Of a stretch of 64,000 nt of DNA, positions 8,231-16,906 are shown piece after piece. Positions within the stretch are counted from its first letter, which is position 1. The number at the start of each line of letters is the position of its first letter. The DNA is taken from contig NZ_CP082833.1 in the NCBI RefSeq assembly GCF_021278985.1, positions 4,588,001 to 4,652,000 of the forward strand, read 5' to 3'. A program made the position numbers and the translations under genes. Under the pieces are notes generated by a model, which saw nothing but the letters and a program-made list of their open reading frames with translations, did not search any database and was not told where the DNA came from. Source of the DNA: Citrobacter rodentium NBRC 105723 = DSM 16636. Its GTDB lineage: Bacteria; Pseudomonadota; Gammaproteobacteria; Enterobacterales; Enterobacteriaceae.

Positions 8231-8442
8231 TGTTTCTTGAGCATGTCACCCGTGACGGGGAGCGCTGGGATTCCCTCGCATGGAAGTATTACGGCGACCC
8301 GCTGGGCTATCCCCGGATTATCGCGGCTAATCCACACGTGGCCATCACGCCGGTGCTGCCCTCCGGCCTGCTGTTACTGATTCCGGTTATTGAGGCCGCC
8401 GACGCCACCACAGAAGAGGATATCGCCCCATGGCTGAGATAA
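8230..8442 (+). CDS. Tail protein X (P2 gpX-like, LysM-type)
   Basis: 70 residues, the gpX family size. The sequence HVTRDGERWDSLAWKYYGDP, then YPRIIAANP, is a LysM-like fold as in phage tail X proteins. It probably bridges baseplate hub and tape measure. It overlaps the U stop by one base and the D gene by 13 bases, keeping the P2 order U-X-D. Confidence 0.88.
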   Translation: MFLEHVTRDGERWDSLAWKYYGDPLGYPRIIAANPHVAITPVLPSGLLLLIPVIEAADATTEEDIAPWLR

Positions 8443-9599
8443 ACAGCACCGCACAGGCTGCATCATCGCTGACCGGCGTCAGCGATGTGCTGAGTCCGGT
8501 ATTCACTCTGTGGTATCTGCAGAAGAATATCACCACCGATATTGCGCCGTATGTCACCCGCGTGACTTACAGCGATAACATCAAGAGCGAGTCCGATACC
8601 ATTGAGGTGGAGCTGGACGACACAGATGGCCGCTGGATGGATAAGTGGTATCCGGGCAAGGGGGACACGCTGACGCTGAAACTGGGTTACAGCGGAGAGA
8701 AGTTGCTCTCCTGCGGTACGTTCTCGCTCGATGAGATTGAGGTCAGTTCACCGCCGTCTGCGGTCGCCATCCGGGGCGTGGCCACCTCGGTCAATAATGC
8801 CCTGCGGACAAAGTCCAGTCGTGGTTTTGAGAACACCACGCTGGCGGCCATTGCCGGGCGTATCGCCAAAAAGCACAAGCTGAAGCTGGCAGGCAGTATT
8901 GAGGCCATCAAAATAGACCGGGTGACCCAGTATGCCGAAACAGACGTTGCCTTCCTGCGCCGCCTGGCCAGCGAGTACGGTTATGCAGTAAAGGTTGTCA
9001 GCGACCAGCTGGTTTTCTCCCATCTGGCCACGCTTCGCAGCCAGGCGCCAGTCAGGCAGCTTTCGCCACAGGACGTGGCCAGCTTTTCCCTGCGCGATAC
9101 CATCAACCGGGTCTATAAGTCTGCAAAAGTGAAGCACCAGAAGAGCAGCAGTAAAAAGCTGATCGTCTATGAAGCCGATGGAGGTACCAGCGACAGCGAC
9201 AAACAGGCCAAAGGCGGTAAGGTCACCAGCGCCGACTCTCTTAAGGTCAACAGCCGCGTCAGTGACCCGGACAGCGCCCGGATTAAGGCGGATTCGGCAC
9301 TGGCCAGACACAACGAGTACCAGCAGAACGGCTCCCTGACGCTGATGGGGACGCCGCAGTTGACGGCGGGTAACAAGATCGAGCTGGCGGGCTTTGGCCA
9401 GATGTCGGGACAGTGGCTGATAACCATGGCCCGGCACACGTTTGATCGTAACGGCGGCTACATCACCGAGCTGGAGGTGGCGCGGGGGCCGGTCACGCAG
9501 GGCAAGGCGAAGAAAGGCAAAAAGACCGGCAAAACACAGACGCTGACCGTCTATAAACCGGACGGCAGCACATCAACGGTAATAAAGGAGAAGAAGTAA
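8430..9599 (+). CDS. Baseplate hub protein D (late control D family)
   Basis: 389 residues, as in P2 gpD. Family features: PVFTLWYLQKNITTDIAPYV at the N-terminus, SDTIEVELDDTDGRW, and a C-terminal domain with ARHNEYQQNGSLTLMGTPQL and GQWLITMARHTFD. The last 35 residues are Lys/Thr-rich. In P2 the protein forms the hub carrying the spike; the name 'late control' comes from binding by the activator Ogr. It precedes the spike gene V with one-base overlap. Confidence 0.92.
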   Translation: MAEINSTAQAASSLTGVSDVLSPVFTLWYLQKNITTDIAPYVTRVTYSDNIKSESDTIEVELDDTDGRWMDKWYPGKGDTLTLKLGYSGEKLLSCGTFSLDEIEVSSPPSAVAIRGVATSVNNALRTKSSRGFENTTLAAIAGRIAKKHKLKLAGSIEAIKIDRVTQYAETDVAFLRRLASEYGYAVKVVSDQLVFSHLATLRSQAPVRQLSPQDVASFSLRDTINRVYKSAKVKHQKSSSKKLIVYEADGGTSDSDKQAKGGKVTSADSLKVNSRVSDPDSARIKADSALARHNEYQQNGSLTLMGTPQLTAGNKIELAGFGQMSGQWLITMARHTFDRNGGYITELEVARGPVTQGKAKKGKKTGKTQTLTVYKPDGSTSTVIKEKK

Positions 9600-10129
9600 T
9601 GACAGGCGTCACCCGTCAGGTCGGTACGGTCAGCGCCATCGACGCCGACAGGGTTCAGGCCCGCGTTCGTTTGCCTGAGTGCGATAACATGCGTACCAAC
9701 TGGCTCAGCGTGCTGCAGCGCAACACCCAGGACAATAAGGACTACTGGCTCCCCGACGTCGGTGAGCAGGTTGAAGTGTTGCTCGATGCCAACGGCGAGG
9801 ACGGCGTTATTCTGGGGGCGGTTTACTCGGACGTCGATACACCGCCGTTCAGCGACAAAGACGTTCGCGGCACGAGATACGCGGACGGCGCAGAGTTCAG
9901 CTATAACCGCGCCACCCATACGCTGACAGTCAGGGGCGGTATTGAGCGTATTGTGGTGGAAGTCGCCGCCGATATCTCGCTGACAGGGAAAAACATCGAC
10001 CTCACAGCGGAAAATACCACGATCAACGGCAACACGACGCTCAATGGTGACCTGGAAATCAACGGCAACGCTCACGCTGCGGGCAACATCCTGGCCGATG
10101 GCCAGAACTCCAATCACCACTCCCACTGA
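9599..10129 (+). CDS. Baseplate spike protein V
   Basis: 176 residues. N-terminal OB-like domain (VGTVSAIDADRVQARVRLPE, WLPDVGEQVEVLLD, GVILGAVYSD), then a repetitive beta-helical stalk (NTTINGNTTLNGDLEINGNA) and the ending NSNHHSH. In P2 gpV histidines at the tip bind iron to form the sharp membrane-piercing apex; the HHSH end is consistent with that. Trimer at the centre of the baseplate. The gap that follows holds the second candidate late promoter. Confidence 0.92.
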   Translation: MTGVTRQVGTVSAIDADRVQARVRLPECDNMRTNWLSVLQRNTQDNKDYWLPDVGEQVEVLLDANGEDGVILGAVYSDVDTPPFSDKDVRGTRYADGAEFSYNRATHTLTVRGGIERIVVEVAADISLTGKNIDLTAENTTINGNTTLNGDLEINGNAHAAGNILADGQNSNHHSH

Positions 10130-10132
10130 ACC

Positions 10133-10182
10133 TTCTTAAACGCCTTTAATATCGGCATTCCCTTCCGGGGGCAATACTGCCC
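10133..10182 (+). promoter_or_regulatory. Candidate phage late promoter, copy B
   Basis: Gap-free match to 4312-4361 over 50 bases, with TTCTTAA, CCTTTAATATC and ATACTGCCC conserved. It ends 2 bases before the ATG of gene W. A GGGGGCA/TGCCCCC inverted repeat overlaps its 3' half. If ATACTG is the -10 element the transcript would start at or next to the ATG, giving a leaderless or nearly leaderless message. Confidence 0.5.
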
Positions 10183-10184
10183 CC

Positions 10185-10532
10185 ATGAAAACGACCTCAG
10201 TATTCTGGCAACCGGCCCTGCAGGCTCCCGGCGAAATCGTCCGGGGGCTGGATGATATCTGGCAGGCCATTCAAATCATCCTGCGTACTCCTCGTGGCAG
10301 CGACCCGCATCGCCCGGAGTTCGGCAGCAATCTGCACCGTTATATCGACTGGCCCATCGAGCGGGCCATTCCGCATGTGGTGCGCGAATCCGTCGACGCC
10401 ATCCGCCGCTGGGAGCCTCGCTGCCAGCTGATGTCGGTTAAACCCGTCGTCGACGGCGAACATCTTACGCTCCGGGTGAGCTGGAAAGGCTCTGACGGAC
10501 AGGCCCGGACTCAGGAGTTGCTATGGCGCTGA
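10185..10532 (+). CDS. Baseplate protein W (gp25-like)
   Basis: 115 residues. The motif LDDIWQAIQIILRTPRGSDP, then PEFGSNLHRYIDWP, is the conserved core of the gpW/gp25-like wedge family, a T4 gp25 relative in the baseplate wedge. No convincing Shine-Dalgarno precedes the ATG at 10185. The first codons are therefore uncertain, but the family match begins only a few residues in. The stop overlaps gene J by 10 bases. Confidence 0.92.
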   Translation: MKTTSVFWQPALQAPGEIVRGLDDIWQAIQIILRTPRGSDPHRPEFGSNLHRYIDWPIERAIPHVVRESVDAIRRWEPRCQLMSVKPVVDGEHLTLRVSWKGSDGQARTQELLWR

Positions 10533-11626
10533 CAGAACCCGATTTTATTGAACGCGATGCCGACAAAATTACGGCTGAAATGATTGCCTGGTATGAGAAA
10601 ACAACAGGGAAAACGCTGTACCCGGCACAGGCTGAACGCCTGCTGATTGACCTGTGGGCCTACCGTGAAATGCTGGTCAGGGTGGCGGCGCAGGAGACAG
10701 CCAAACAGAATCTGGTCGCCTTTGCCCGTGAGCCGATGATTGATTATCTCGGTGAGCTGGTCGGGGTATACCGTCTGGCCGCGCAACCGGCCACCACCAC
10801 GCTCCAGTTCTCCGTGGATGAGGCACTGGCCATTGATGTGCTGATTCCGGCGGGTACCCGCGTCAGCGCCTCTGACAGCATTATTTTTGCCACCGATACT
10901 GACGTGGTGCTGAAGGCCGGGCTGCTGCTGGTCAATACCACCGCCACCTGTACCGAGCCGGGGGCCGCTGGCAACGGCTGGCAGCCTGCACAGGTCAGCC
11001 AGTTGCTCGATGAGATTGATAACGTCGACCTGCAGGTGACCAATCTGGCGGCCAGCGCTGGCGGTTCAGAGCAGGAGGACAATGACAGGCTCCGCGAGCG
11101 TATCAAACTGGCCCCGGAATCATTCACCAACGCCGGAAGCCGTATGGCATACCGCTTTCATGCCATGCAGGCCCACCCCAATATCGTCGATGTCGCGGTG
11201 CTGTCCCCGGTACCGGGCACCGTAGAGCTGTATCCGCTGCTCAGCACCGGTCTGCCGGATGACAGCATTCTGACGCTGGTAGAGAGCTTCTGCTCGGATG
11301 AAAAAGTCAGGCCGCTCACGGATACCGTGCGGGCCAGAACGCCTATGCAGGTGGATTACGCCATTGAAGCCAACATTATGATCTACCGTGACCAGGACGC
11401 GAACTCAGTTAAGGACGCGGCCAACAGCGCCATACAGAACTGGGTGGCATCCCGTACCGCCGCGCTGGGCCGCGATATCGTTCCCAGCCAGATTATCAGC
11501 GTGCTGTCTGTCGCCGGAGTGTACCAGGTCGAACTGGTGACACCGGTGCTGCGCGTGGTGGCGGAAAACGAGTGGGCAAACTGCTCTGGCATCACCCTCA
11601 ACATGACCGGGGTATCTGATGACTGA
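10523..11626 (+). CDS. Baseplate wedge protein J
   Basis: 367 residues, somewhat longer than P2 gpJ (about 300). Signatures include LLIDLWAYREMLVRVAAQET, IDYLGELVGVYRL, GSEQEDNDRLRERIKLAPES and a C-terminal DIVPSQIISVLSVAGVYQVEL. It assembles with W and I in the wedge that converts the baseplate to its contracted state. It overlaps W at the 5' end and I at the 3' end, so the W-J-I genes are translated as a coupled set. Confidence 0.92.
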   Translation: MALTEPDFIERDADKITAEMIAWYEKTTGKTLYPAQAERLLIDLWAYREMLVRVAAQETAKQNLVAFAREPMIDYLGELVGVYRLAAQPATTTLQFSVDEALAIDVLIPAGTRVSASDSIIFATDTDVVLKAGLLLVNTTATCTEPGAAGNGWQPAQVSQLLDEIDNVDLQVTNLAASAGGSEQEDNDRLRERIKLAPESFTNAGSRMAYRFHAMQAHPNIVDVAVLSPVPGTVELYPLLSTGLPDDSILTLVESFCSDEKVRPLTDTVRARTPMQVDYAIEANIMIYRDQDANSVKDAANSAIQNWVASRTAALGRDIVPSQIISVLSVAGVYQVELVTPVLRVVAENEWANCSGITLNMTGVSDD

Positions 11627-12197
11627 GCCGTTGTTGCTTCCGCCGCCGCTTGAGGGCGATATCAGCTTCAGAACGCTGGGCAGGCTGGCCGGACGGCTGG
11701 ATAACATCGACCTGAGCGTGCTGATGGTCTATCTGGTCGATATCGTCGACAGTTCCGCGCTGCCCTGGCTGGGCGAGCAGTTCTCGCTGTTTGGCGATGG
11801 CTGGGAGCTGGCAGAGTCAGATGATGTGCGGCGCACGCTGATTAAATCCGCCATCGAGCTGCACCGCTACAAAGGAACGCCGTGGTCTATCCGGGAAATT
11901 ATCCGCCGCTTCGGCTTCGGCGAAGTGGATCTGATTGAGGGCACCGGGCAGATCGGCTACGACGGCAAGCACAGTTACAACGGCCTTTTTGTTCATGGTG
12001 ACGCTGAGTCGTGGGCCGTTTACCGCGTCATTCTCCGGCAACCCATCACTAACGATCAGGCGGCATTGTTACGTCAGACGCTGGCCGCCTTTGCTCCGGC
12101 CCGCTGCCATCTTGCAAGTCTGGAGTATCAGTCTGTCGCCATTCGCTACAACAACACCGTCAACTATGACGGCAGCTATAACCACGGGAGCAGTTAA
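11619..12197 (+). CDS. Baseplate / tail protein I
   Basis: 192 residues. Typical P2 gpI family features: LPWLGEQFSLFGDGWELAES, KSAIELHRYKGTPWSIREII and the C-terminal FAPARCHLASLEYQS. The protein ends in a Tyr/Asn/Gly-rich tail that may contact the fibre. It lies directly upstream of the tail-fibre gene (2-base gap), as in P2 (I-H). Confidence 0.92.
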   Translation: MTEPLLLPPPLEGDISFRTLGRLAGRLDNIDLSVLMVYLVDIVDSSALPWLGEQFSLFGDGWELAESDDVRRTLIKSAIELHRYKGTPWSIREIIRRFGFGEVDLIEGTGQIGYDGKHSYNGLFVHGDAESWAVYRVILRQPITNDQAALLRQTLAAFAPARCHLASLEYQSVAIRYNNTVNYDGSYNHGSS

Positions 12198-12199
12198 TT

Positions 12200-13039
12200 A
12201 TGGCAAACCTACCCGAACCCCCGCAGTGGGAAGATGGCATCTACCAGATTGAGGTCTCCGATCCCGTTCTCGGCGGGCCTGACGGGATTACCAACCGTCC
12301 AGCCAAGCAACTGGCCAGCAGGACGCTGTACCTGAAGCAGCAGGTGGAACAAGGGGTATCTGACCTGGCTGACCATATCGCGGCGGACGACCCACATACC
12401 CAGTACGCGCCGAAGGAAAGCCCTACATTCACAGGTACACCGACAGCGCCCACGCCTGCCAGCAGCGACAACAGCAAGAAGCTGGCGACGACGGAGTTTG
12501 TGGCCAGAATCATCTCAGCACTGACTGAGACTGTCTCAGGCAAGCTGTCACAGGAGCAGAACGGCGCGGATATTCCCGACCCGGAGGCGTTTGTCAAAAA
12601 CCTCGGTTTGGGAGAAGGCTCCGCGCTGCCGGTTGGGGTACCTGTTCCGTGGCCGTCAGCGACACCGCCGGAGGGATGGCTGAAATGCAATGGCGCTACG
12701 TTTTCATCCTCGTTATATCCGAAACTGGGGCTGGCATACCCGTCAGGGAAATTGCCGGATTTGCGAGGCGAGTTTATTCGTGGGTGGGATGACGGGCGCG
12801 GTGCGGATAATGGGCGGTCATTGCTGTCCAGTCAGGGAGATGCGTTTAGGTCCCACAGCCATAATTTTGATCGCTCATGGGGGCTAGAAAACTTTGATGC
12901 TACTGCTGGTTACGATGTTGTTACGGCGGACATCAACGGGAAAATAGTTAACCAGCCAACCCGATCAACTGTTTCCGTTGGTGGCTCAGAAACCCGACCG
13001 AGAAACATCGCATTTAATTACATCGTGAGGGCTGCATAA
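12200..13039 (+). CDS. Tail fibre, currently expressed form (constant N-terminus plus variable end S)
   Basis: 279 residues. The constant part (about residues 1-131) carries the baseplate attachment and a coiled segment (LYLKQQVEQGVSDLADHIAA) plus PTFTGTPTAPTP repeats. The crossover site at 12591-12616 encodes VKNLGLGE. Downstream lies the variable end with a tail-collar type domain (PVPWPSATPPEGWLKCNGAT; DLRGEFIRGWDDGRGAD) and the ending NIAFNYIVRAA. Inversion would replace everything after NLGLGE with the alternative end on the other strand, in frame. The fibre binds the host receptor. Confidence 0.9.
   Translation: MANLPEPPQWEDGIYQIEVSDPVLGGPDGITNRPAKQLASRTLYLKQQVEQGVSDLADHIAADDPHTQYAPKESPTFTGTPTAPTPASSDNSKKLATTEFVARIISALTETVSGKLSQEQNGADIPDPEAFVKNLGLGEGSALPVGVPVPWPSATPPEGWLKCNGATFSSSLYPKLGLAYPSGKLPDLRGEFIRGWDDGRGADNGRSLLSSQGDAFRSHSHNFDRSWGLENFDATAGYDVVTADINGKIVNQPTRSTVSVGGSETRPRNIAFNYIVRAA
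12591..12616 (-). repeat. Invertase crossover site, left copy
   Basis: Read on the minus strand it begins TTCTCCCAAACCGAGG and ends TTTTTGACAA, matching the gix/hix/cix consensus (TTC, AAACC, central dinucleotide, GGTTT). It differs from the right copy at two positions in the last four bases. It lies within the fibre gene, encoding VKNLGLGE. Confidence 0.92.
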
Positions 13040-13638
13040 TGAGCGACGCTATTCTGGATAAAAATAATATTGCCACGCAGGCGGGAAACATCACTGTTTA
13101 TAATTATGACGGTGTCACCCGTGAATATATTTCGTCATCGGTTGAATATCTGGCAATGGGTGTGGGAATTCCGGCAAACTCCGCTGTGGATGAACCACCG
13201 GCTAAAAAGAAAGGTAAGGCAACTTGTCGCAACGCCGCCGGTGATGGGTGGGAATCTGTCGCAGATCATCGCGGTGAAACCGTCTATCGCATAGAGAATG
13301 GCGAGCCGGTGGAAATCACCGCACCGGGAGACTATCCGGCAGGCACCACTACACTGTTCCCATCAACGCCGTATGATGAGTGGGACGGGGAAAAGTGGGT
13401 TACCGATACTGACGCTCAGCACGCCGCTGATGTGGCCGCCGCAGAGCATCAGAAAACCGCACTGCTGGCAGCAGCCCAGGACACGATCAGCATCTGGCAA
13501 ACCGAGCTACAGCTGGGCATTATCAGTGATGACGACAAAGCCAGCCTGATTAGCTGGCTGTCGTATATCAAAGAGCTGCAAACCGTTGATACCGATGCAT
13601 CGCCGGACATCAACTGGCCGGTTGCTCCGGTGGCGTAG
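13039..13638 (+). CDS. Tail fibre assembly protein (partner of S)
   Basis: 199 residues. Phage tail fibre assembly (Tfa/gpU, T4 gp38-like) family, with the C-terminal ISIWQTELQLGIISDDDKAS, then WLSYIKELQTVD and PDINWP. Such chaperones help the matching fibre end to fold and may stay at the tip. Its ATG overlaps the fibre stop by one base. Its 3' end overlaps the convergent second assembly gene by 29 bases inside the invertible segment. Confidence 0.88.
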   Translation: MSDAILDKNNIATQAGNITVYNYDGVTREYISSSVEYLAMGVGIPANSAVDEPPAKKKGKATCRNAAGDGWESVADHRGETVYRIENGEPVEITAPGDYPAGTTTLFPSTPYDEWDGEKWVTDTDAQHAADVAAAEHQKTALLAAAQDTISIWQTELQLGIISDDDKASLISWLSYIKELQTVDTDASPDINWPVAPVA

Positions 13639-14035
13639 GCCACTCAATATCTGGCGCGGTGGAGGTGTCTACGGCACTCACCGCGTCCAGATAGTCCAGC
13701 CATTCGTTAAACTGCGCTTTTTCATCCTCAGAGAGGCGGCCCAGCGCTAATTTAGACGGCCATTGCTGCCCGTTTATCCAGACGTTGGTCTCATCAATCA
13801 ACCGTTGTTTTTCGGCTTCCGCTTGTGCAATCAATTCATCATGGCTGGGTGGCGGAGCATCAATCCATGTCGGATATCCTGAATCATCAGCACCTAGTAC
13901 TTTCCCATCAGGCCACGCCACTCCGGCAAACTCATTATAAATATCCGCGCTAACTTCAATAGCATTGGAGGGAACCGCAGACACACCTTCGATATAAAAA
14001 CCCACCGGGTCTTGAGAGAAATAAATTTTATTCAT
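13610..14035 (-). CDS. Alternative tail fibre assembly protein (partner of S')
   Basis: 141 residues from ATG 14035, which overlaps the S' stop codon. Starts MNKIYFSQDPVGFYIEGV, a typical tail fibre assembly N-terminus, and ends with ALGRLSEDEKAQFNEWLDYL and APDIEWP, paralleling the end of the plus-strand partner. It is silent in the present orientation unless a minus-strand promoter exists. After inversion it would follow S' exactly as the other copy follows S. Its matching fibre end is broken by IS66. Confidence 0.85.
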   Translation of the reverse strand: MNKIYFSQDPVGFYIEGVSAVPSNAIEVSADIYNEFAGVAWPDGKVLGADDSGYPTWIDAPPPSHDELIAQAEAEKQRLIDETNVWINGQQWPSKLALGRLSEDEKAQFNEWLDYLDAVSAVDTSTAPDIEWPTPPEQPAS

Positions 14036-14199
14036 AGTGATACCGCCATCCAGCACATAGCCCCAGGGGAGCCATCATTAGTTGTTCCATTATTCCAGTT
14101 AATACCATGCAAATGCATTGTTGTGGGGGTCAACGGGGAGCCTGCCAGCATACCCCCGCTCCCCACAGTTCCGTCCAGATCCATAGCGACAATAATATA

Positions 14200-14207
14200 G
14201 TTTGAGG
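14200..14207. repeat. Target-site duplication of IS66 element, left copy
   Basis: GTTTGAGG immediately before the left terminal repeat; identical to 16907-16914. Eight bases is the normal duplication length of the IS66 family. Confidence 0.95.
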
Positions 14208-14290
14208 GTAAGCGTCTCATTTAAACCGTCTGGTCTGTTTCCTCCGGCTCCACAAAAATAATGTCCATCATTTTTAGTGGACACTATCGT

Positions 14291-14938
14291 ATGGAATACC
14301 GGACCTGGATTACTGAAGCTTTACGCCTTCACTTCGAAGAACATTTACCTCGGGTTGTGGCCGGACGTCGCCTGGGTGTACCAAAATCAACAGTTTGTAG
14401 TATGTTCGTGCGCTTTCGGAGAGCTGGCCTTTCGTGGCCTTTGCCCGCAGGCATGTCGGAGCAGGAACTTGATGCCTGCCTTTACGGACAATTTTCCACG
14501 GTACCAGTCGTACGTCCTGAAAGCACCGTTATATCCGAAACCCCCGTGGTAAAAAAACGTCCCCGGCGGCCCAACTTCCCTTATGAGTTTAAAATCGCCT
14601 TAGTGGAGCAGTCACTGCAGCCCGGAGCCTGTGTGGCGCAGATCGCCCGGGAAAACGGAATCAACGATAACCTGCTCTTCAACTGGCGCCATCAATACCG
14701 GAAAGGTGGCCTGCTGCCTTCCGGAAAAAATATGCCGGCACTGCTTCCCGTGACGTTAACGCCGGAGCCGGATAATAAAATCCCGGCCCCCGCACAGGAA
14801 CCAGAGCAGATAAATACACCGTCCGACAGTCTGTGTTGTGAGCTGGTTCTGCCGGCCGGAACTCTCAGGCTTAAAGGTAAACTGACGCCGGCGTTATTAC
14901 AGACACTTATCCGCGAAATAAAAGGGAGCAGCCACTGA
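14291..14938 (+). CDS. tnpA: IS66-family TnpA
   Basis: 215 residues from ATG 14291 (ATG 14261 would add 10 residues). An N-terminal helix-turn-helix-like part (LPRVVAGRRLGVPKSTVCSM) and a second one in the middle (YEFKIALVEQSLQPGACVAQ, IARENGINDNLLFNWRHQYR) of the transposase-8 / OrfA type. Its role in IS66 transposition is DNA binding or regulation; it is needed together with TnpB and TnpC. Its stop overlaps the tnpB start (TGATG). Confidence 0.92.
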   Translation: MEYRTWITEALRLHFEEHLPRVVAGRRLGVPKSTVCSMFVRFRRAGLSWPLPAGMSEQELDACLYGQFSTVPVVRPESTVISETPVVKKRPRRPNFPYEFKIALVEQSLQPGACVAQIARENGINDNLLFNWRHQYRKGGLLPSGKNMPALLPVTLTPEPDNKIPAPAQEPEQINTPSDSLCCELVLPAGTLRLKGKLTPALLQTLIREIKGSSH

Positions 14939-15285
14939 TGATATCTCTCCCTGCAGGTTCGCGTATCTGGCTGGTTGCAGGTATCACCGATATGCGAAAT
15001 GGCTTTAACGGCCTGGCATCAAAAGTTCAGAACGTCCTGAAGGATGACCCGTTCTCCGGACACCTGTTCATCTTCCGCGGACGCCGGGGTGACCAGATAA
15101 AAGTGTTGTGGGCTGACAGTGACGGACTGTGCCTCTTCACCAAACGCCTGGAGCGGGGCCGCTTCATCTGGCCAGTCACCCGTGACGGCAAGGTGCACCT
15201 TACTCCGGCTCAGTTATCCATGCTTCTTGAAGGTATCAACTGGAAGCACCCGAAACGAACGGAACGCGCTGGAATCCGCATATAA
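14938..15285 (+). CDS. tnpB: IS66-family TnpB
   Basis: 115 residues, the standard length. Core motifs IWLVAGITDMRNGFNGLASK, PFSGHLFIFRGRRGDQIKVL and LCLFTKRLERGRFIWP are invariant in the IS66 Orf2 family. Its exact biochemical role is unknown but it is required for transposition. It overlaps tnpA at ATGA. Confidence 0.96.
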   Translation: MISLPAGSRIWLVAGITDMRNGFNGLASKVQNVLKDDPFSGHLFIFRGRRGDQIKVLWADSDGLCLFTKRLERGRFIWPVTRDGKVHLTPAQLSMLLEGINWKHPKRTERAGIRI

Positions 15286-15304
15286 CCCGTTGTAAAGTGA
15301 GGAT

Positions 15305-16876
15305 ATGGACACCTCACTTGCTCATGAGAACGCCCGCCTGCGGGCACTGTTGCAGACGCAACAGGACACCATCCGCCAGATGGCCGAATACAACCGCCTG
15401 CTCTCACAGCGGGTGGCGGCTTATGCTTCCGAAATCAACCGGCTGAAGGCGCTGGTTGCGAAACTGCAACGTATGCAGTTCGGTAAAAGCTCAGAAAAAC
15501 TTCGCGCAAAAACCGAACGGCAGATACAGGATGCACAGGAGAGAATCAGCGCACTTCAGGAAGAAATGGCTGAAACGCTGGGTGAGCAATATGACCCGGC
15601 ACTGCCATCCGCCCTGCGCCAGTCTTCAGCCCGTAAACCGTTACCGGCCTCACTTCCCCGTGAAACCCGGGTTATCCGGCCGGAAGAGGAATGCTGTCCT
15701 GCCTGTGGTGGTGAACTCAGTTCTCTGGGATGTGATGTGTCAGAGCAACTGGAGCTTATCAGCAGCGCCTTTAAGGTTATCGAAACACAACGTCCGAAAC
15801 TGGCCTGTTGCCGGTGCGACCATATCGTGCAGGCACCAGTACCTTCAAAACCCATTGCACGCAGTTATGCCGGAGCGGGGCTTCTGGCCCATGTTGTCAC
15901 CGGGAAATATGCAGACCATCTGCCGTTATACCGCCAGTCAGAAATATACCGTCGTCAGGGAGTGGAGCTGAGCCGTGCCACACTGGGGCGCTGGACAGGT
16001 GCTGTTGCTGAACTGCTGGAGCCGCTGTATGACGTCCTGCGCCAGTATGTGCTGATGCCCGGTAAAGTCCATGCTGATGATATCCCCGTCCCGGTCCAGG
16101 AGCCGGGCAGCGGTAAAACCCGGACAGCCCGGCTGTGGGTCTACGTCCGTGATGACCGTAACGCCGGTTCACAGATGCCCCCGGCGGTCTGGTTCGCGTA
16201 CAGCCCGGACCGGAAAGGCATACATCCACAGAATCACCTGTCCGGTTACAGCGGAGTGCTTCAGGCCGATGCTTACGGTGGCTACCGGGCGTTATACGAA
16301 TCCGGCAGAATAACGGAAGCCGCGTGTATGGCCCATGCCCGGAGAAAAATCCACGATGTGCATGCAAGAGCGCCAACCGATATCACCACGGAAGCCCTGC
16401 AGCGTATCGGTGAACTGTATGCCATCGAAGCAGAAGTCCGGGGATGTTCAGCAGAACAGCGTCTGGCGGCAAGAAAAGCCAGAGCTGCGTCACTGATGCA
16501 GTCACTGTATGACTGGATACAGACTCAGATGAAAACACTGTCGCGTCACTCGGATACGGCAAAAGCGTTCGCATACCTGCTGAAACAGTGGGATAGCCTG
16601 AACGTGTACTGCAGTAATGGCTGGATGGAAATCGACAACAACATCGCAGAGAACGCCTTAAGGGGAGTGGCCGTAGGCCGGAAAAACTGGCTGTTCGCGG
16701 GTTCTGACAGCGGTGGCGAACATGCGGCGGTGTTGTACTCGCTGATCGGCACATGCCGTCTGAACAATGTGGAGCCAGAAAAATGGCTGCGTTACGTCAT
16801 TGAGCATATCCAGGACTGGCCGGCAAATCGGGTACGCGATCTGTTGCCCTGGAAAGTTGATCTGAGCTCTCAGTAA
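15305..16876 (+). CDS. tnpC: IS66-family transposase TnpC (DDE)
   Basis: 523 residues, full length. N-terminal coiled-coil (about 1-90, including RVAAYASEINRLKALVAKLQ), a zinc-finger-like CPACGGEL at about 130, then the DDE catalytic core with HADDIPVPV, LQADAYGGYRALYESG and the late NNIAENALRGVAVGRKNW containing the catalytic Glu region. It ends 30 bases before the right terminal repeat. No frameshifts or premature stops, so the element looks active. Confidence 0.96.
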   Translation: MDTSLAHENARLRALLQTQQDTIRQMAEYNRLLSQRVAAYASEINRLKALVAKLQRMQFGKSSEKLRAKTERQIQDAQERISALQEEMAETLGEQYDPALPSALRQSSARKPLPASLPRETRVIRPEEECCPACGGELSSLGCDVSEQLELISSAFKVIETQRPKLACCRCDHIVQAPVPSKPIARSYAGAGLLAHVVTGKYADHLPLYRQSEIYRRQGVELSRATLGRWTGAVAELLEPLYDVLRQYVLMPGKVHADDIPVPVQEPGSGKTRTARLWVYVRDDRNAGSQMPPAVWFAYSPDRKGIHPQNHLSGYSGVLQADAYGGYRALYESGRITEAACMAHARRKIHDVHARAPTDITTEALQRIGELYAIEAEVRGCSAEQRLAARKARAASLMQSLYDWIQTQMKTLSRHSDTAKAFAYLLKQWDSLNVYCSNGWMEIDNNIAENALRGVAVGRKNWLFAGSDSGGEHAAVLYSLIGTCRLNNVEPEKWLRYVIEHIQDWPANRVRDLLPWKVDLSSQ

Positions 16877-16906
16877 ATATCAATACGGTTCTGGCGAGCC
16901 GCTTAC

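Larger units (their letters stand above)
14208..16906 (+). mobile_element. Complete IS66-family insertion sequence (2699 bp)
   Basis: It starts GTAAGCGTCTCATTT and its right end reads, on the other strand, GTAAGCGGCTCGCCAG: imperfect terminal repeats typical of IS66. It carries the three family genes tnpA, tnpB and tnpC in order, all full length. Perfect 8-bp flanking duplications and intact genes suggest a recent insertion. It is oriented opposite to the S' gene that it interrupts. Confidence 0.96.
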
